Shown: in pieces, positions 30,652-39,367 of the stretch
How positions within the stretch are numbered: the first letter of the stretch is position 1
How the letters are laid out: each line of letters begins with the position of its first letter
Source of the DNA: Mannheimia haemolytica
GTDB taxonomy: Bacteria > Pseudomonadota > Gammaproteobacteria > Enterobacterales > Pasteurellaceae
NCBI RefSeq assembly: GCF_004342115.1
Contig: NZ_SMAC01000006.1
Coordinates: 31,158-95,157, forward strand
Length of the DNA stretch: 64,000 nt
Direction of reading: 5' to 3'
Notes under the pieces: model-generated
The model's database searches: none
What the model was told of the DNA's origin: nothing
What the model saw: the letters and a program-made list of their open reading frames with translations, nothing else
Translations under genes and position numbers: made by a program

Positions 30652-31335
30652 ATGCAATTAGTATTTATCCGTCACGGTTTCAGTGAATGGAATGCTAAAA
30701 ACTTATTTACCGGTTGGCGTGATGTTAATTTAACAGAACGTGGGATTGAAGAAGCAAAATCTGCCGGTCAAAAATTAAAAGCAGCCGGTTTTGAATTTGA
30801 TATTGCGTTTACTTCGGTTTTAACCCGTGCGATCAAAACTTGTAACATCGTATTAGAAGAATCAGACCAATTATGGATCCCTCAAGTGAAAAACTGGCGT
30901 TTAAACGAGCGTCACTACGGTGCATTACAAGGTTTAGACAAAAAAGAAACTGCTGAAAAATATGGTGATGAACAGGTTCACATCTGGCGTCGTTCTTATG
31001 ACATCTCTCCACCGGATTTAGACCCACAGGATCCAAACTCAGCACATAACGACCGCCGTTATGCTAACTTACCAAAAGATTTAATTCCAAATGCAGAAAA
31101 CCTCAAAATCACCCTTGAGCGTGTGTTACCATTCTGGGAAGATCATATTGCACCTGCATTAATTTCAGGTAAACGCGTATTAGTTACTGCTCACGGTAAC
31201 TCATTACGTGCATTAGCAAAACACATCGAAGGCATTTTTGATGCAGACATTATGGACTTAGAAATCCCAACCGGTCAGCCATTAGTGTATGAACTAGATG
31301 ACAACTTAAAAGTAATCAGCAAACGTTACTTATAA
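30652..31335 (+). CDS. gpmA: 2,3-bisphosphoglycerate-dependent phosphoglycerate mutase
   Basis: A 227-residue glycolytic enzyme that interconverts 3- and 2-phosphoglycerate. The phosphohistidine motif [10 protein letters not shown] (His near residue 8; usual is RHGxSxWN), [35 protein letters not shown] and [19 protein letters not shown] (second His) are intact. The shorter length relative to E. coli GpmA (250) is typical of Pasteurellaceae. AAGGAG precedes the ATG by 6 bases. It is a monocistronic unit with an extended -10 promoter and a strong hairpin terminator. Confidence 0.97.
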   Translation: MQLVFIRHGFSEWNAKNLFTGWRDVNLTERGIEEAKSAGQKLKAAGFEFDIAFTSVLTRAIKTCNIVLEESDQLWIPQVKNWRLNERHYGALQGLDKKETAEKYGDEQVHIWRRSYDISPPDLDPQDPNSAHNDRRYANLPKDLIPNAENLKITLERVLPFWEDHIAPALISGKRVLVTAHGNSLRALAKHIEGIFDADIMDLEIPTGQPLVYELDDNLKVISKRYL

Positions 31336-31351
31336 TTGGTAAATTTCCGAT

Positions 31352-31398
31352 AAAAAATAACCGCTTGTAGTGCAACACATTACAAGCGGTTATTTTTT
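31352..31398. terminator. Terminator after gpmA made of two facing uptake sequences
   Basis: An 18-base perfect stem: AAAAAATAACCGCTTGTA (31352-31369) and TACAAGCGGTTATTTTTT (31381-31398), with an 11-base loop. Each arm contains the full uptake core ACCGCTTGT/ACAAGCGGT. Confidence 0.92.
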
Positions 31399-31423
31399 GT
31401 TAATTTTTTGCAAATGGCAAAGA

Positions 31424-31455
31424 ACAAAAATAAAGGCGAATCATACATTCGCCTT
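31424..31455 (-). terminator. Terminator downstream of frr
   Basis: AAGGCGAAT (31433-31441) pairs with ATTCGCCTT (31447-31455). On the minus strand it is followed by TATTTTTG, so it ends the pyrH-frr transcript. Confidence 0.85.
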
Positions 31456-31471
31456 ATTGTTTTAAAGTAGA

Positions 31472-32029
31472 TTAGAAATCTAACAACTCTTTCTCTTTTG
31501 CTGCTAATACTTCATCAACTTTTTTAATGAAGGTATCGGTGATTTTTTGAATATCTTCTTCAGCTTTGTGTTGTTCGTTTTCGCTGATTTCTTTATCTTT
31601 TAATAACGCTTTGATTTGGTCATTAGCATCACGACGAACATTACGAATTGCCACTTTGCCTTGCTCACCTTCTGCTTTAACGATTTTGATTAAATCACGA
31701 CGACGTTCTTCCGTTAATGGTGGAAGCGGAACACGAATGGTTGTGCCGGCAGAAGATGGGTTTAAACCTAAATCTGAGGTTAAAATTGCTTTTTCTACCG
31801 CAGAGATTAAAGATTTATCAAATACGTTTACCGCTAAAGTACGGGCATCTTCAGCTACCACGTTCGCTACTTGACGTAATGGAGTCGCAGAGCCGTAATA
31901 TTCCACTTGAATACCGTCTAATAAAGAAGGTTGGGCACGACCTGTACGAATTTTCGCAATATGCCCTTTTAAAGCCTCAAGGCTTTTTTCCATACGATCT
32001 TGGGTATCTTTCTTGATTTCGTTAATCAT
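31472..32029 (-). CDS. frr: Ribosome recycling factor
   Basis: A 185-residue protein, the standard length. With EF-G it splits post-termination ribosomes. Conserved stretches include [15 protein letters not shown] [21 protein letters not shown], the [16 protein letters not shown] segment, [24 protein letters not shown] and the C-terminal helix with [14 protein letters not shown]. It follows pyrH after 51 bases, the conserved tsf-pyrH-frr order, except that a plus-strand gene has been placed between tsf and pyrH here. Confidence 0.98.
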   Translation of the reverse strand: MINEIKKDTQDRMEKSLEALKGHIAKIRTGRAQPSLLDGIQVEYYGSATPLRQVANVVAEDARTLAVNVFDKSLISAVEKAILTSDLGLNPSSAGTTIRVPLPPLTEERRRDLIKIVKAEGEQGKVAIRNVRRDANDQIKALLKDKEISENEQHKAEEDIQKITDTFIKKVDEVLAAKEKELLDF

Positions 32030-32080
32030 TGATTTTTTATCCTTTTATTTAGTAACTGAGAGTTAAACAGAGAAAATTAA

Positions 32081-32797
32081 TTATTCAGAAATGGTTGTAC
32101 CTTCTTCAGTACCGAATACCACATTGCGTAACGCCCCCGGTTTGCCCATATTAAAGACACGAATTGGCATTCCGTGGTCACGAGCAAGCGTGAATGCTGC
32201 TAAGTCCATTACTTGTAATTCTTGCTCAATAACTTGCGCATACGTTAATTTATTATATAGTTTTGCATCTGCGTATTTTGCTGGGTCTTTATCATAAACG
32301 CCATCAACTTTAGTTGCTTTTAATACCACATCAGCTTTAATTTCAATACCACGCAAGCAAGCAGCTGAATCGGTGGTAAAGAACGGGCTACCTGTACCGG
32401 CAGAGAAAATCACCACACGTTTTTCACGCAACATTTTAATTGCTTCAGACCAGTTGTAAGTGTCGCAAATCCCATTTAATTGGAACGCAGACATTAATTT
32501 AGCATTTACCTCTGCACGGTGTAAGGCATCACGCATAGCCAAACCGTTCATTACGGTGGCAAGCATACCCATATGGTCGCCCACTACACGGTTCATTCCT
32601 GCTTTGGCTAATTTTGCACCACGGAATAAGTTACCGCCGCCAAGTACCACACCAACCTCAACGCCTTCAGCAAGTAATTCTTTAATCTCTAACGCCATAC
32701 GATCCAAAATAGACGGGTCGATACCAAAACCTTCACTGCCTTGTAGGGCTTCACCACTTAATTTGAGAAGAATTCGCTTATAAATAGGTTTGCTCAT
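32081..32797 (-). CDS. pyrH: Uridylate kinase (UMP kinase)
   Basis: A 238-residue amino-acid-kinase-family enzyme that phosphorylates UMP to UDP. Motifs are [13 protein letters not shown] (phosphate loop), [56 protein letters not shown] and [13 protein letters not shown]. The bacterial enzyme is a hexamer inhibited by UTP and activated by GTP. It leads into frr. The divergent phosphoethanolamine-transferase-like gene starts 91 bases upstream, so both promoters lie in 32798-32888. Confidence 0.97.
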   Translation of the reverse strand: MSKPIYKRILLKLSGEALQGSEGFGIDPSILDRMALEIKELLAEGVEVGVVLGGGNLFRGAKLAKAGMNRVVGDHMGMLATVMNGLAMRDALHRAEVNAKLMSAFQLNGICDTYNWSEAIKMLREKRVVIFSAGTGSPFFTTDSAACLRGIEIKADVVLKATKVDGVYDKDPAKYADAKLYNKLTYAQVIEQELQVMDLAAFTLARDHGMPIRVFNMGKPGALRNVVFGTEEGTTISE

Positions 32798-32888
32798 TTT
32801 AATTGCCTCTTAACTGTATGGACTAAACACAAAATTACGTTATTATAGAACAATCCAATATAACGATAAACTAAAAATATTCACTACA

Positions 32889-34451
32889 ATGAAATCCAAA
32901 CAACTTTTCGGCATTCTTGTCGCTATTTCGCTGGCAACTGCTGCTAGCTGTTTAATGCTAATCGGATCAGGCTTTTTTCCAAATCCGAGTATCTTTGAAG
33001 TCATTTTGGGCGTATTCCTCATCATCGCTCTTGCCAGCTCTAAATGGACTTATTATTTACTCTTACTGCCAATCAGCATCGCTTATGCAATTTATACCCC
33101 GGTTGGGATAAAATTCGGTAAACCGACTTACGAGTATATCGCCTCTATTTTTGCTACCGATATGATGGAAAGCAAAGAGTTTATTGCTCAACTGCCGATT
33201 TTAAATATTGCGGCGGGCATTGCGATTGTACTAGCGGTCATTTTTTATCGAAAAATTACCAATCGCTATCAAATCCGTTTTTTACGCAATAAAACATTCG
33301 TGATTTCGGCTTTTGTATTAATGCTGTTTTCCCTTGCACCGTTTAAATTTTTTCAGGAGTTCTACAATTCGAGCCTAAAGGTAAAGAAAGAATTGGAAGT
33401 GCTGAACAATTTAACGCTAGATTCACAATGGGGACAATCAACCCTCAGCTCAACTTCAAACTACGATGATTATGTACTGATTATGGGCGAAAGTGCGAGA
33501 AAGGATTATCACCACGCCTATGGCTATCCGGCTGCCAATACGCCTTTTATGAGTTCGGCAAAAGGAACCTTGATTGACGGTTTAACCTCCGGTGGCACAA
33601 ACACTATCGCCTCATTACGCTTAATGCTCACTAAGCCCGATACGGAAAAATGGGAAGCAAATTATGGGTTAACCTTAATTGATTTAATCAAATCTACCGG
33701 TATCAAGACCTATTGGATCTCAAATCAAGGCTATTTGGGCAATTACGATACGCCGATTTCCTCTATCGGTAATAAAAGTGATGTCAAAATTTTCACTAAA
33801 GCCGGCGATTCATTAAATACCAATGTGAGCGATTTTGAATTGTTACCGCATTTTGCTAAAGTGATTGAAGAACCTGCTCAAGGGAAGCGTTTCATCTTTC
33901 TGCATTTATATGGCTCGCATCCTATTACCTGCGATCGTCTCACCGATTACCCGAAAATGTTTGACGATGACAAACTGCCAAAACGCTACTTTAATGTAAA
34001 TTGCTACGTGTCATCTATCAAGAAAACCGATGAATTGCTGAAACGGGTATATGATTTGCTAGTGAAAAACCAAGAAAATCACCAGCGTTCATTCTCAATG
34101 GTTTATTTGTCTGATCACGGTTTATCGCACGAGGTTTCAAAAGAGAACATTGTTATCCACAATGGAAAGGATAGAAGTAAATTACACTACGATATTCCGC
34201 TGTTTAAAATTTCAAGCGATGATACCCAACGTAATGAGTATAAAGCCTTTAAATCCGGCTTAAACTTCACTAATAGTATTGCGAATTGGATTGGTATCGA
34301 AAATCCGTTATTAGATAAAGAAATTAATCTTTTTAACGAACAAAACGATAAAAGTGATTATGGGCTAAAGAAAATCATTGAAACGCAGTCTACTGTAGAA
34401 GATCCAGCTGTTCCTATTCCTGAAAGCTACTTATATAAAGCGACTAATTAG
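32889..34451 (+). CDS. Sulfatase-family phosphoethanolamine transferase (EptA/CptA-like)
   Basis: A 520-residue inner-membrane protein: about five hydrophobic segments in residues 5-155 and a periplasmic alkaline-phosphatase-like domain after that. VLIMGESARKDYHHAYGYP (about 197-215) aligns with the metal and nucleophile motif of EptA/MCR proteins (GET-A-R), with Ser in place of the catalytic Thr. Further motifs are LHLYGSHP, NCYVSSIKKTDELL and MVYLSDHGLSHE (metal-binding Asp-His). Family members move phosphoethanolamine from phosphatidylethanolamine to lipid A or core sugars; the acceptor here is unknown. It sits between pyrH and tsf on the opposite strand, interrupting the usual rpsB-tsf-pyrH-frr run. 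The membrane domain is short for the family. Function is inferred. Confidence 0.8.
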   Translation: MKSKQLFGILVAISLATAASCLMLIGSGFFPNPSIFEVILGVFLIIALASSKWTYYLLLLPISIAYAIYTPVGIKFGKPTYEYIASIFATDMMESKEFIAQLPILNIAAGIAIVLAVIFYRKITNRYQIRFLRNKTFVISAFVLMLFSLAPFKFFQEFYNSSLKVKKELEVLNNLTLDSQWGQSTLSSTSNYDDYVLIMGESARKDYHHAYGYPAANTPFMSSAKGTLIDGLTSGGTNTIASLRLMLTKPDTEKWEANYGLTLIDLIKSTGIKTYWISNQGYLGNYDTPISSIGNKSDVKIFTKAGDSLNTNVSDFELLPHFAKVIEEPAQGKRFIFLHLYGSHPITCDRLTDYPKMFDDDKLPKRYFNVNCYVSSIKKTDELLKRVYDLLVKNQENHQRSFSMVYLSDHGLSHEVSKENIVIHNGKDRSKLHYDIPLFKISSDDTQRNEYKAFKSGLNFTNSIANWIGIENPLLDKEINLFNEQNDKSDYGLKKIIETQSTVEDPAVPIPESYLYKATN

Positions 34452-34465
34452 CAAAAGTAAGTAAC

Positions 34466-34495
34466 AAAAAAAGCAGGCTTTAAGCCTGCTTTTTT
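34466..34495. terminator. Bidirectional terminator between the transferase-like gene and tsf
   Basis: AAAAAAGCAGGCTT and AAGCCTGCTTTTTT form a near-continuous stem at 34466-34495. Both genes converge on it, and each direction has a U-run. Confidence 0.9.
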
Positions 34496-34515
34496 AGTTT
34501 TTAGTATCAGAAAAA

Positions 34516-35367
34516 TTAAGCGTTACCGCCAGTGATTTTCGCTACTTCTGCTGCGAAATCTTCTTCTACTTTCTCAATACCTTCACCTACTTCTAAACGA
34601 ATAAAGTTAGAAACTGAAGTATTTACTGATTTTAAATATTGACCTACAGATTGAGATGGATCCATTACAAACGGCTGACCGGTTAATGAAACTTCACCGG
34701 TGAATTTAGCCATACGGCCTTCAACCATTTTTTCTGCGATTTCTTTTGGTTTACCAGAATTCATCGCAATTTCAATTTGAATTTCACGTTCTTTTGCTAC
34801 TACATCAGCAGAAACATCTTCTGGGTTTACAAATTCAGGTTTGCTTGCAGCAACGTGCATTGCTACTTTCTTAAGCTCATCTTCAGAGCCTGCACCTGCT
34901 ACTAATACACCAATTTTCGCACCGTGTAAGTATTGAGCAATAACTTCGCCTTCTAAGTATTGAACACGGCGAATGTTCATATTCTCACCGATTTTCGCAA
35001 CTAATGCCGCACGTTTTTCTTCAAATTGTGCTTGTAATGCTTCGATAGTTGTACCTTTATTTGCAACTGCAAAATCAGCAACTTCGTTCGCTAATTCTAA
35101 GAAACCGGCATCTTTTGCAACGAAGTCAGTTTCACAGTTCATTTCAACTAATACGCCAAAACCTGAAGCGACACGAGCAAGGATTACACCTTCAGCTGCA
35201 ACACGACCTGCTTTTTTAGCCGCTTTCGCTTGACCAGATTTACGCATATTATCGATTGCTAATTCAATATCACCGTTCGCTTCAACTAATGCTTTTTTAC
35301 ATTCCATCATACCTGCGCCGGTACGTTCACGAAGTTCTTTAACTAATGATGCTGTGATTTCAGCCAT
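34516..35367 (-). CDS. tsf: Elongation factor Ts
   Basis: A 283-residue guanine-nucleotide exchange factor for EF-Tu. The N-terminal UBA-like domain has [23 protein letters not shown] with the conserved TGAGMMxCK motif; the core shows [20 protein letters not shown], with the TDFV motif that contacts EF-Tu, and [10 protein letters not shown]. The protein is the same length as E. coli EF-Ts (283). It is co-transcribed with rpsB, 95 bases upstream, with a hairpin in the gap. Confidence 0.98.
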   Translation of the reverse strand: MAEITASLVKELRERTGAGMMECKKALVEANGDIELAIDNMRKSGQAKAAKKAGRVAAEGVILARVASGFGVLVEMNCETDFVAKDAGFLELANEVADFAVANKGTTIEALQAQFEEKRAALVAKIGENMNIRRVQYLEGEVIAQYLHGAKIGVLVAGAGSEDELKKVAMHVAASKPEFVNPEDVSADVVAKEREIQIEIAMNSGKPKEIAEKMVEGRMAKFTGEVSLTGQPFVMDPSQSVGQYLKSVNTSVSNFIRLEVGEGIEKVEEDFAAEVAKITGGNA

Positions 35368-35431
35368 TTTAAATTCCCCTTATTTGATATGGTAAAACAG
35401 GCTCTCACCTGCCTAGAAATTTCATTGTTTA

Positions 35432-35451
35432 GGGCAGGTTAAAACCTGCCC
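35432..35451 (-). promoter_or_regulatory. Perfect hairpin between rpsB and tsf (attenuator or processing site)
   Basis: A 20-base palindrome (GGGCAGGTTTTAACCTGCCC on the minus strand) starts 12 bases beyond the rpsB stop, without a U-run. A partial terminator at this place is known in E. coli rpsB-tsf; the same role here is inferred. Confidence 0.6.
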
Positions 35452-35462
35452 CCTCAACTGAA

Positions 35463-36182
35463 TTATTCCGCAGAAGCTTCTTCTGCTACTTCAACAGTTT
35501 CAACACCGCGACCTTCTTTGATTGCAGCAACTGCTGAATCTAAGTAAAGTTGGATAGCACGTGTTGCATCATCGTTACCAGGAATGATGTAGTTAACGCC
35601 ATCTGGAGTTGAGTTAGTATCAACAATCGCAAATACCGGAATACCTAAGTTGTTTGCTTCTTTAATTGCGATATGTTCGTGATCAGCACCGATAACAAAG
35701 ATTGCATCTGGTAAACCGTTCATATCTTTAATGCCGCCTAAGCTTAACTCTAATTTCTCTAACTCACGCGTACGCATTAACGCTTCTTTTTTAGTGATTT
35801 TGTCAAAAGTACCGTCTTGAGTTTGAGTTTCTAAATCTTTTAAACGCTTGATTGATTGACGAACTGTTTTCCAGTTAGTCAACATACCACCTAACCAACG
35901 GTGATTAACGTAGAATTGTTGGCTATCTACAGCAGCTAGCTTAACTGCTTCTGACGCTGCACGTTTTGTACCTACGAATAAAACTTTACCGTTGTTAGAG
36001 GCAATACGAGTTAATTCCGCTAATGCTTCGTTAAATAAAGGTAATGTTTTTTCTAAGTTAATCACGTGAACACCATTACGAGCACCGAAAATGAATGGTT
36101 TCATTTTTGGGTTCCAATAACGAGTTTGGTGACCATAGTGAACGCCTGCGTTAAGCATATCGCGCATAGAAACTTGTGCCAT
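35463..36182 (-). CDS. rpsB: 30S ribosomal protein S2
   Basis: A 239-residue protein (E. coli 241). Conserved stretches: [68 protein letters not shown] and the Asp/Asn-rich [23 protein letters not shown] region. S2 binds the 30S subunit late in assembly together with S1. It leads the rpsB-tsf operon. A strong promoter and a structured leader of about 185 bases precede it, consistent with S2 autoregulation. Confidence 0.99.
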   Translation of the reverse strand: MAQVSMRDMLNAGVHYGHQTRYWNPKMKPFIFGARNGVHVINLEKTLPLFNEALAELTRIASNNGKVLFVGTKRAASEAVKLAAVDSQQFYVNHRWLGGMLTNWKTVRQSIKRLKDLETQTQDGTFDKITKKEALMRTRELEKLELSLGGIKDMNGLPDAIFVIGADHEHIAIKEANNLGIPVFAIVDTNSTPDGVNYIIPGNDDATRAIQLYLDSAVAAIKEGRGVETVEVAEEASAE

Positions 36183-36367
36183 AAGAATTTTCCTTCAAAG
36201 TTGTTTGTCTTACCACTTATGTAAGGCAAGACGGGGTTTAGCCTCCACATATCCTAGAAAATCGATCTTTTTATAAAGACACCCCAATTCCTAGCTTGCA
36301 ATATGTGTGTGTTTTAGTGTTAAAAAATAAATGTTTATGTTTTCTATCTTAACGAAGACAAAAAACG
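36183..36367 (-). promoter_or_regulatory. Structured 5' leader of rpsB (likely S2 autoregulatory element)
   Basis: Between the predicted promoter and the ATG the transcript has a hairpin with arms GTCTTGCC/GGTAAGAC (36207-36232, one G-U pair) and, ahead of it, the stretch ATGTGGAGGCTAAACCCC. Gammaproteobacterial rpsB leaders are known to bind S2 for feedback control. The match to that element is from memory and was not aligned. Confidence 0.55.
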
Positions 36368-36373
36368 GCGTGT

Positions 36374-36402
36374 ATTATGCCAAAAAACAAACAGCTTGCC
36401 AA
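36374..36402 (-). promoter_or_regulatory. Promoter of rpsB-tsf
   Basis: On the minus strand TTGGCA (complement of 36397-36402) and CATAAT (complement of 36374-36379) are exactly 17 bases apart. Each hexamer is one or two bases from consensus. Confidence 0.8.
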
Positions 36403-36465
36403 ATATTTTCTCCATTTTGCGAGCTTATCATTTTAAGAAATGCTAAAAGCCATCATTTAAAAAAT

Positions 36466-36518
36466 CAATAACAAAAACCGTTCTCATTATTGACTAAAAA
36501 AATGGGGAGGTTTAGAAT
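36466..36518 (+). promoter_or_regulatory. Promoter of fbpA with a possible Fur site
   Basis: TTGACT (36490-36495), 17 bases, TAGAAT (36513-36518) is a near-consensus promoter. Overlapping the -35 from the left is CAATAA...TTCTCATTATTG (36466-36492). Its right half resembles the Fur-box half ATCATTATC, while the left half is poor. Iron control is expected for this operon, but the site itself is uncertain. Confidence 0.6.
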
Positions 36519-36560
36519 GTCTTCCATTCTGTTATGAAAACCTGTCTGAAGGAGACTATC

Positions 36561-37589
36561 ATGAAAAAAACACTTTCTGCACTTGCTATTGCTGCAGCCA
36601 CTTTTACATCAACTTCAACGCTTGCTGCAAATGAAGTGAATGTTTATTCTTACCGCCAGCCTTACTTAATTGAGCCAATGCTAAAAAACTTTGAAAAAGA
36701 TACTGGCATTAAAGTAAACATCATCTTCGCTGATAAAGGGTTGGTTGATCGTGTAAAACAAGAAGGTGAATTAAGTCCTGCTGATGTGCTTTTAACAGTA
36801 GATATTTCACGCGTAATGGAAATTGTTAACGCTGATCTTGCACAAAAAATTGACTCTAAAGTGTTAGAAAAAAATATTCCTGCACAATTCCGTGACTCTA
36901 ACGACCAATGGTTTGGTTTAACCACACGTGCTCGTGTTATCTACACGTCAAAAGATCGTGTAGGTAAATTACCAGCAGGCTTTGACTACCTAGATTTAGC
37001 TAAACCAGAGTATAAAGGTAAAGTCTGCGTGCGTTCAGGCAAAAACTCTTACAATGTCTCACTATTCGCGGCGATGATCGAACATTACGGCATTGAAAAA
37101 ACCAAAGCATTCTTAGAAGGCTTAAAAGCGAACTTAGCACAAAAACCACAAGGTGGTGACCGTGATCAAGTAAAAGCAATTAAAGAAGGCATCTGTGATT
37201 ACTCTATCGGTAACAGCTACTACTACGGCAAAATGTTAGATGATGAGAAACAAAAATCGTGGGCTGAAGCAGCGATTATTAATTTCCCGAGCGGTGAATA
37301 CGGCACGCACAAAAACATCAGCGGCGTTGTTATTGCAAAACACTCACCAAACAAAGCGAATGCAGTGAAATTAATTGAGTACCTCAGCGGCGAAAAAGCC
37401 CAAGGTTTATATGCGGAACTTAACCACGAATATCCGGTAAAAGAAGGCATTGAGCCGTCTAAGCTGGTGAAAGGCTGGGGAACATTTACCGCTGATACCA
37501 TCAAATTAGAAGACATCGCCAAACACTACGAAGCGGCATTAAAATTGGTCGATGAAGTGAAATTCGACGATTTCTCTGAGAAAAAATAA
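36561..37589 (+). CDS. fbpA: Periplasmic ferric iron-binding protein FbpA
   Basis: A 342-residue protein from MKKTLSALAIAAATFTSTST, preceded by GAAGGAG; the frame opens nine codons earlier but without a ribosome site. The signal peptide ends at TLA-ANEVNVYSYRQPYL. The mature protein is a transferrin-like periplasmic binding protein (FbpA/HitA/AfuA family). The iron-coordinating tyrosine cluster is visible in SIGNSYYYGKM. VCVRSGKNSYNVSLFAAMI and NFPSGEYGTHKNISGVVIAK are family stretches. The Mannheimia homolog is a well studied carbonate- or formate-dependent iron binder. It is followed by a hairpin terminator before fbpB, so the binding protein is probably made in excess of the transporter. 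Confidence 0.96.
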   Translation: MKKTLSALAIAAATFTSTSTLAANEVNVYSYRQPYLIEPMLKNFEKDTGIKVNIIFADKGLVDRVKQEGELSPADVLLTVDISRVMEIVNADLAQKIDSKVLEKNIPAQFRDSNDQWFGLTTRARVIYTSKDRVGKLPAGFDYLDLAKPEYKGKVCVRSGKNSYNVSLFAAMIEHYGIEKTKAFLEGLKANLAQKPQGGDRDQVKAIKEGICDYSIGNSYYYGKMLDDEKQKSWAEAAIINFPSGEYGTHKNISGVVIAKHSPNKANAVKLIEYLSGEKAQGLYAELNHEYPVKEGIEPSKLVKGWGTFTADTIKLEDIAKHYEAALKLVDEVKFDDFSEKK

Positions 37590-37654
37590 TCAACCGATAA
37601 GCGGTCATTTTTCCACAAAAATTTGCAAAATTTTGTTAAAATACAACCGCTTGC

Positions 37655-37687
37655 AAAAGGACGCATTTTGCGTCCTTTTATTTTTTT
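37655..37687 (+). terminator. Terminator/attenuator between fbpA and fbpB
   Basis: AAAAGGACGCA and TGCGTCCTTTT pair around a 2-3-base loop, followed by ATTTTTTT. It lies 66 bases after fbpA and 25 bases before fbpB. No clear new promoter follows, so read-through probably supplies fbpBC. Confidence 0.88.
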
Positions 37688-37711
37688 ATGAAATAACAGG
37701 CTTAAAGAAAA

Positions 37712-39358
37712 ATGCGATCACAATTTTGCTGGAAAAGTATTGCTGCCCTAACAACTTTTATCGTTTTGCTTCCTCTTATTGCAATTTGCTATCACGCATT
37801 GCAAGGGGATAATGAAAACCTTGCTCACCTTTGGCAAACAATGTTGCCAATCTATCTTAAAAACTCAACTTTATTAGTATTAGGAACCGTTTTCCTTGCA
37901 CTGATTTTTGCTCTGCCTACCGCTTGGATTGTGGCAAATTACCGTTTTTGGGGGCAAAGAACCTTACAATGGTTACTTTGTTTGCCTCTCGCTATGCCTG
38001 CTTATTTAATTGCCTATTTATATACCGATTTATTAGATTACTCAGGTGCTTTTCAAGGCTGGCTGCGTAGTATTTTTGGCTGGACTCATCCGCAAGATTA
38101 CTGGTTTCCTCAAATTCGTACATTGTATGGTGCTTGCTTTGTGCTTGCGTTAGTACTATATCCATACATTTTTTTATTAGTGCGAGTTGCCTTATTAGAA
38201 CAATCTGAAAACTTAACACACAGTGCAAAAATGCTCGGGGCTTCGCCCTCTCAGTTGTTCCGTCGAATTACGCTGCCATTAATTCGACCTTCTGTTGCCG
38301 TAGGCATTGCATTAGTGGCAATGGAAACGCTTGGCGATTTCGGTACTGTGGCCTATTTTGCCGTGCCAACACTTACTACGGCAATTTATGATTCGTGGCT
38401 AGGCTATCACGATCTTGGTACTGCCAGCCAGATTGCGATCTTTATGTTGCTAATGATTTTCCTGTTTTTAAGTTTAGAGCAATATAGTCGCCGTAAACAA
38501 AAAAGCTATCAACGTGGCTATGAAAAGAAATCAGCCTTTAAATTTTTAACTGGTTGGAAATTAGCATTAGCCCTTGCTTGGTGCTGGGGTTTATTGGCGT
38601 TAGCCTTTTTCATTCCGTTTGGCAGGTTGCTCTATTGGGCATACGACTATTTCGAGCAAGCGTGGAATTTAGACTTTGTCCAATTTTCGCTTAATAGTTT
38701 GAAAGTATCGATCATCGCCTCCGTGATAACGGTACTGATTGCTCTACTTCTGCATTTTTCTAAACGTTTGAATACCCGCAAAATTTTAGTCAAAAATGAC
38801 CGCTTGTCATTACAACTTGCCTCACTGGGCTATGCGGTTCCTGGCACAGTATTAGCGATCGGTTTACTTTCGCCTTTAACATTTGCCGATCATCAACTCC
38901 ATGCTTGGCTAAAAAGCCTTGAATTATCACCCGTTGGATTGATTTTTTCAGGCTCACTCTTTGCATTAGTATTAGCTTATACCATCCGATTTTTAGCAAT
39001 GGCAATTGGCAGCCTTGAAACTTCGCTAAATAAAATCTCTCCATCGCTGGATATGGCGAGCCAAACGCTTGGTAAAAATGGCTCAGCAATGTTAGTAAAA
39101 ATTCATATCCCTTTAATTTATAAAGGTATTTTAACTGCAGGATTAATGGTCTTTATTGAGAGTATGAAAGAGCTAAATGCTTCTCTGCTACTTCGCCCAT
39201 TTAATTTTGATACACTCGCAACCTATGTGTTTACCTTTACATCAGACGAGCAGCTTGAGCGTGCTGCTCTGCCTGCCATCGTATTGGTGTTAGTCGGTTT
39301 ACTGCCTGTTATTTGGCTTACCAGATCCCTTATTTCGCAATCTGAAAAAGAAAGATAA
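37712..39358 (+). CDS. fbpB: Ferric iron ABC transporter permease FbpB
   Basis: A 548-residue inner-membrane protein made of two fused permease halves of about six segments each. The coupling motifs that contact the ATPase are visible twice: SAKMLGASPSQLFRRITLPLIRP (about 170-192; shown in part) and ASQTLGKNGSAMLVKIHIPLI (about 450-470). The AMETLGDFGTVAYFAVPTL and MVFIESMKELNASLLLRPFN stretches are typical of FbpB/HitB. It brings ferric iron from FbpA into the cytoplasm with FbpC. fbpC starts 9 bases downstream. Confidence 0.95.
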   Translation: MRSQFCWKSIAALTTFIVLLPLIAICYHALQGDNENLAHLWQTMLPIYLKNSTLLVLGTVFLALIFALPTAWIVANYRFWGQRTLQWLLCLPLAMPAYLIAYLYTDLLDYSGAFQGWLRSIFGWTHPQDYWFPQIRTLYGACFVLALVLYPYIFLLVRVALLEQSENLTHSAKMLGASPSQLFRRITLPLIRPSVAVGIALVAMETLGDFGTVAYFAVPTLTTAIYDSWLGYHDLGTASQIAIFMLLMIFLFLSLEQYSRRKQKSYQRGYEKKSAFKFLTGWKLALALAWCWGLLALAFFIPFGRLLYWAYDYFEQAWNLDFVQFSLNSLKVSIIASVITVLIALLLHFSKRLNTRKILVKNDRLSLQLASLGYAVPGTVLAIGLLSPLTFADHQLHAWLKSLELSPVGLIFSGSLFALVLAYTIRFLAMAIGSLETSLNKISPSLDMASQTLGKNGSAMLVKIHIPLIYKGILTAGLMVFIESMKELNASLLLRPFNFDTLATYVFTFTSDEQLERAALPAIVLVLVGLLPVIWLTRSLISQSEKER

Positions 39359-39367
39359 AGGAATTTT

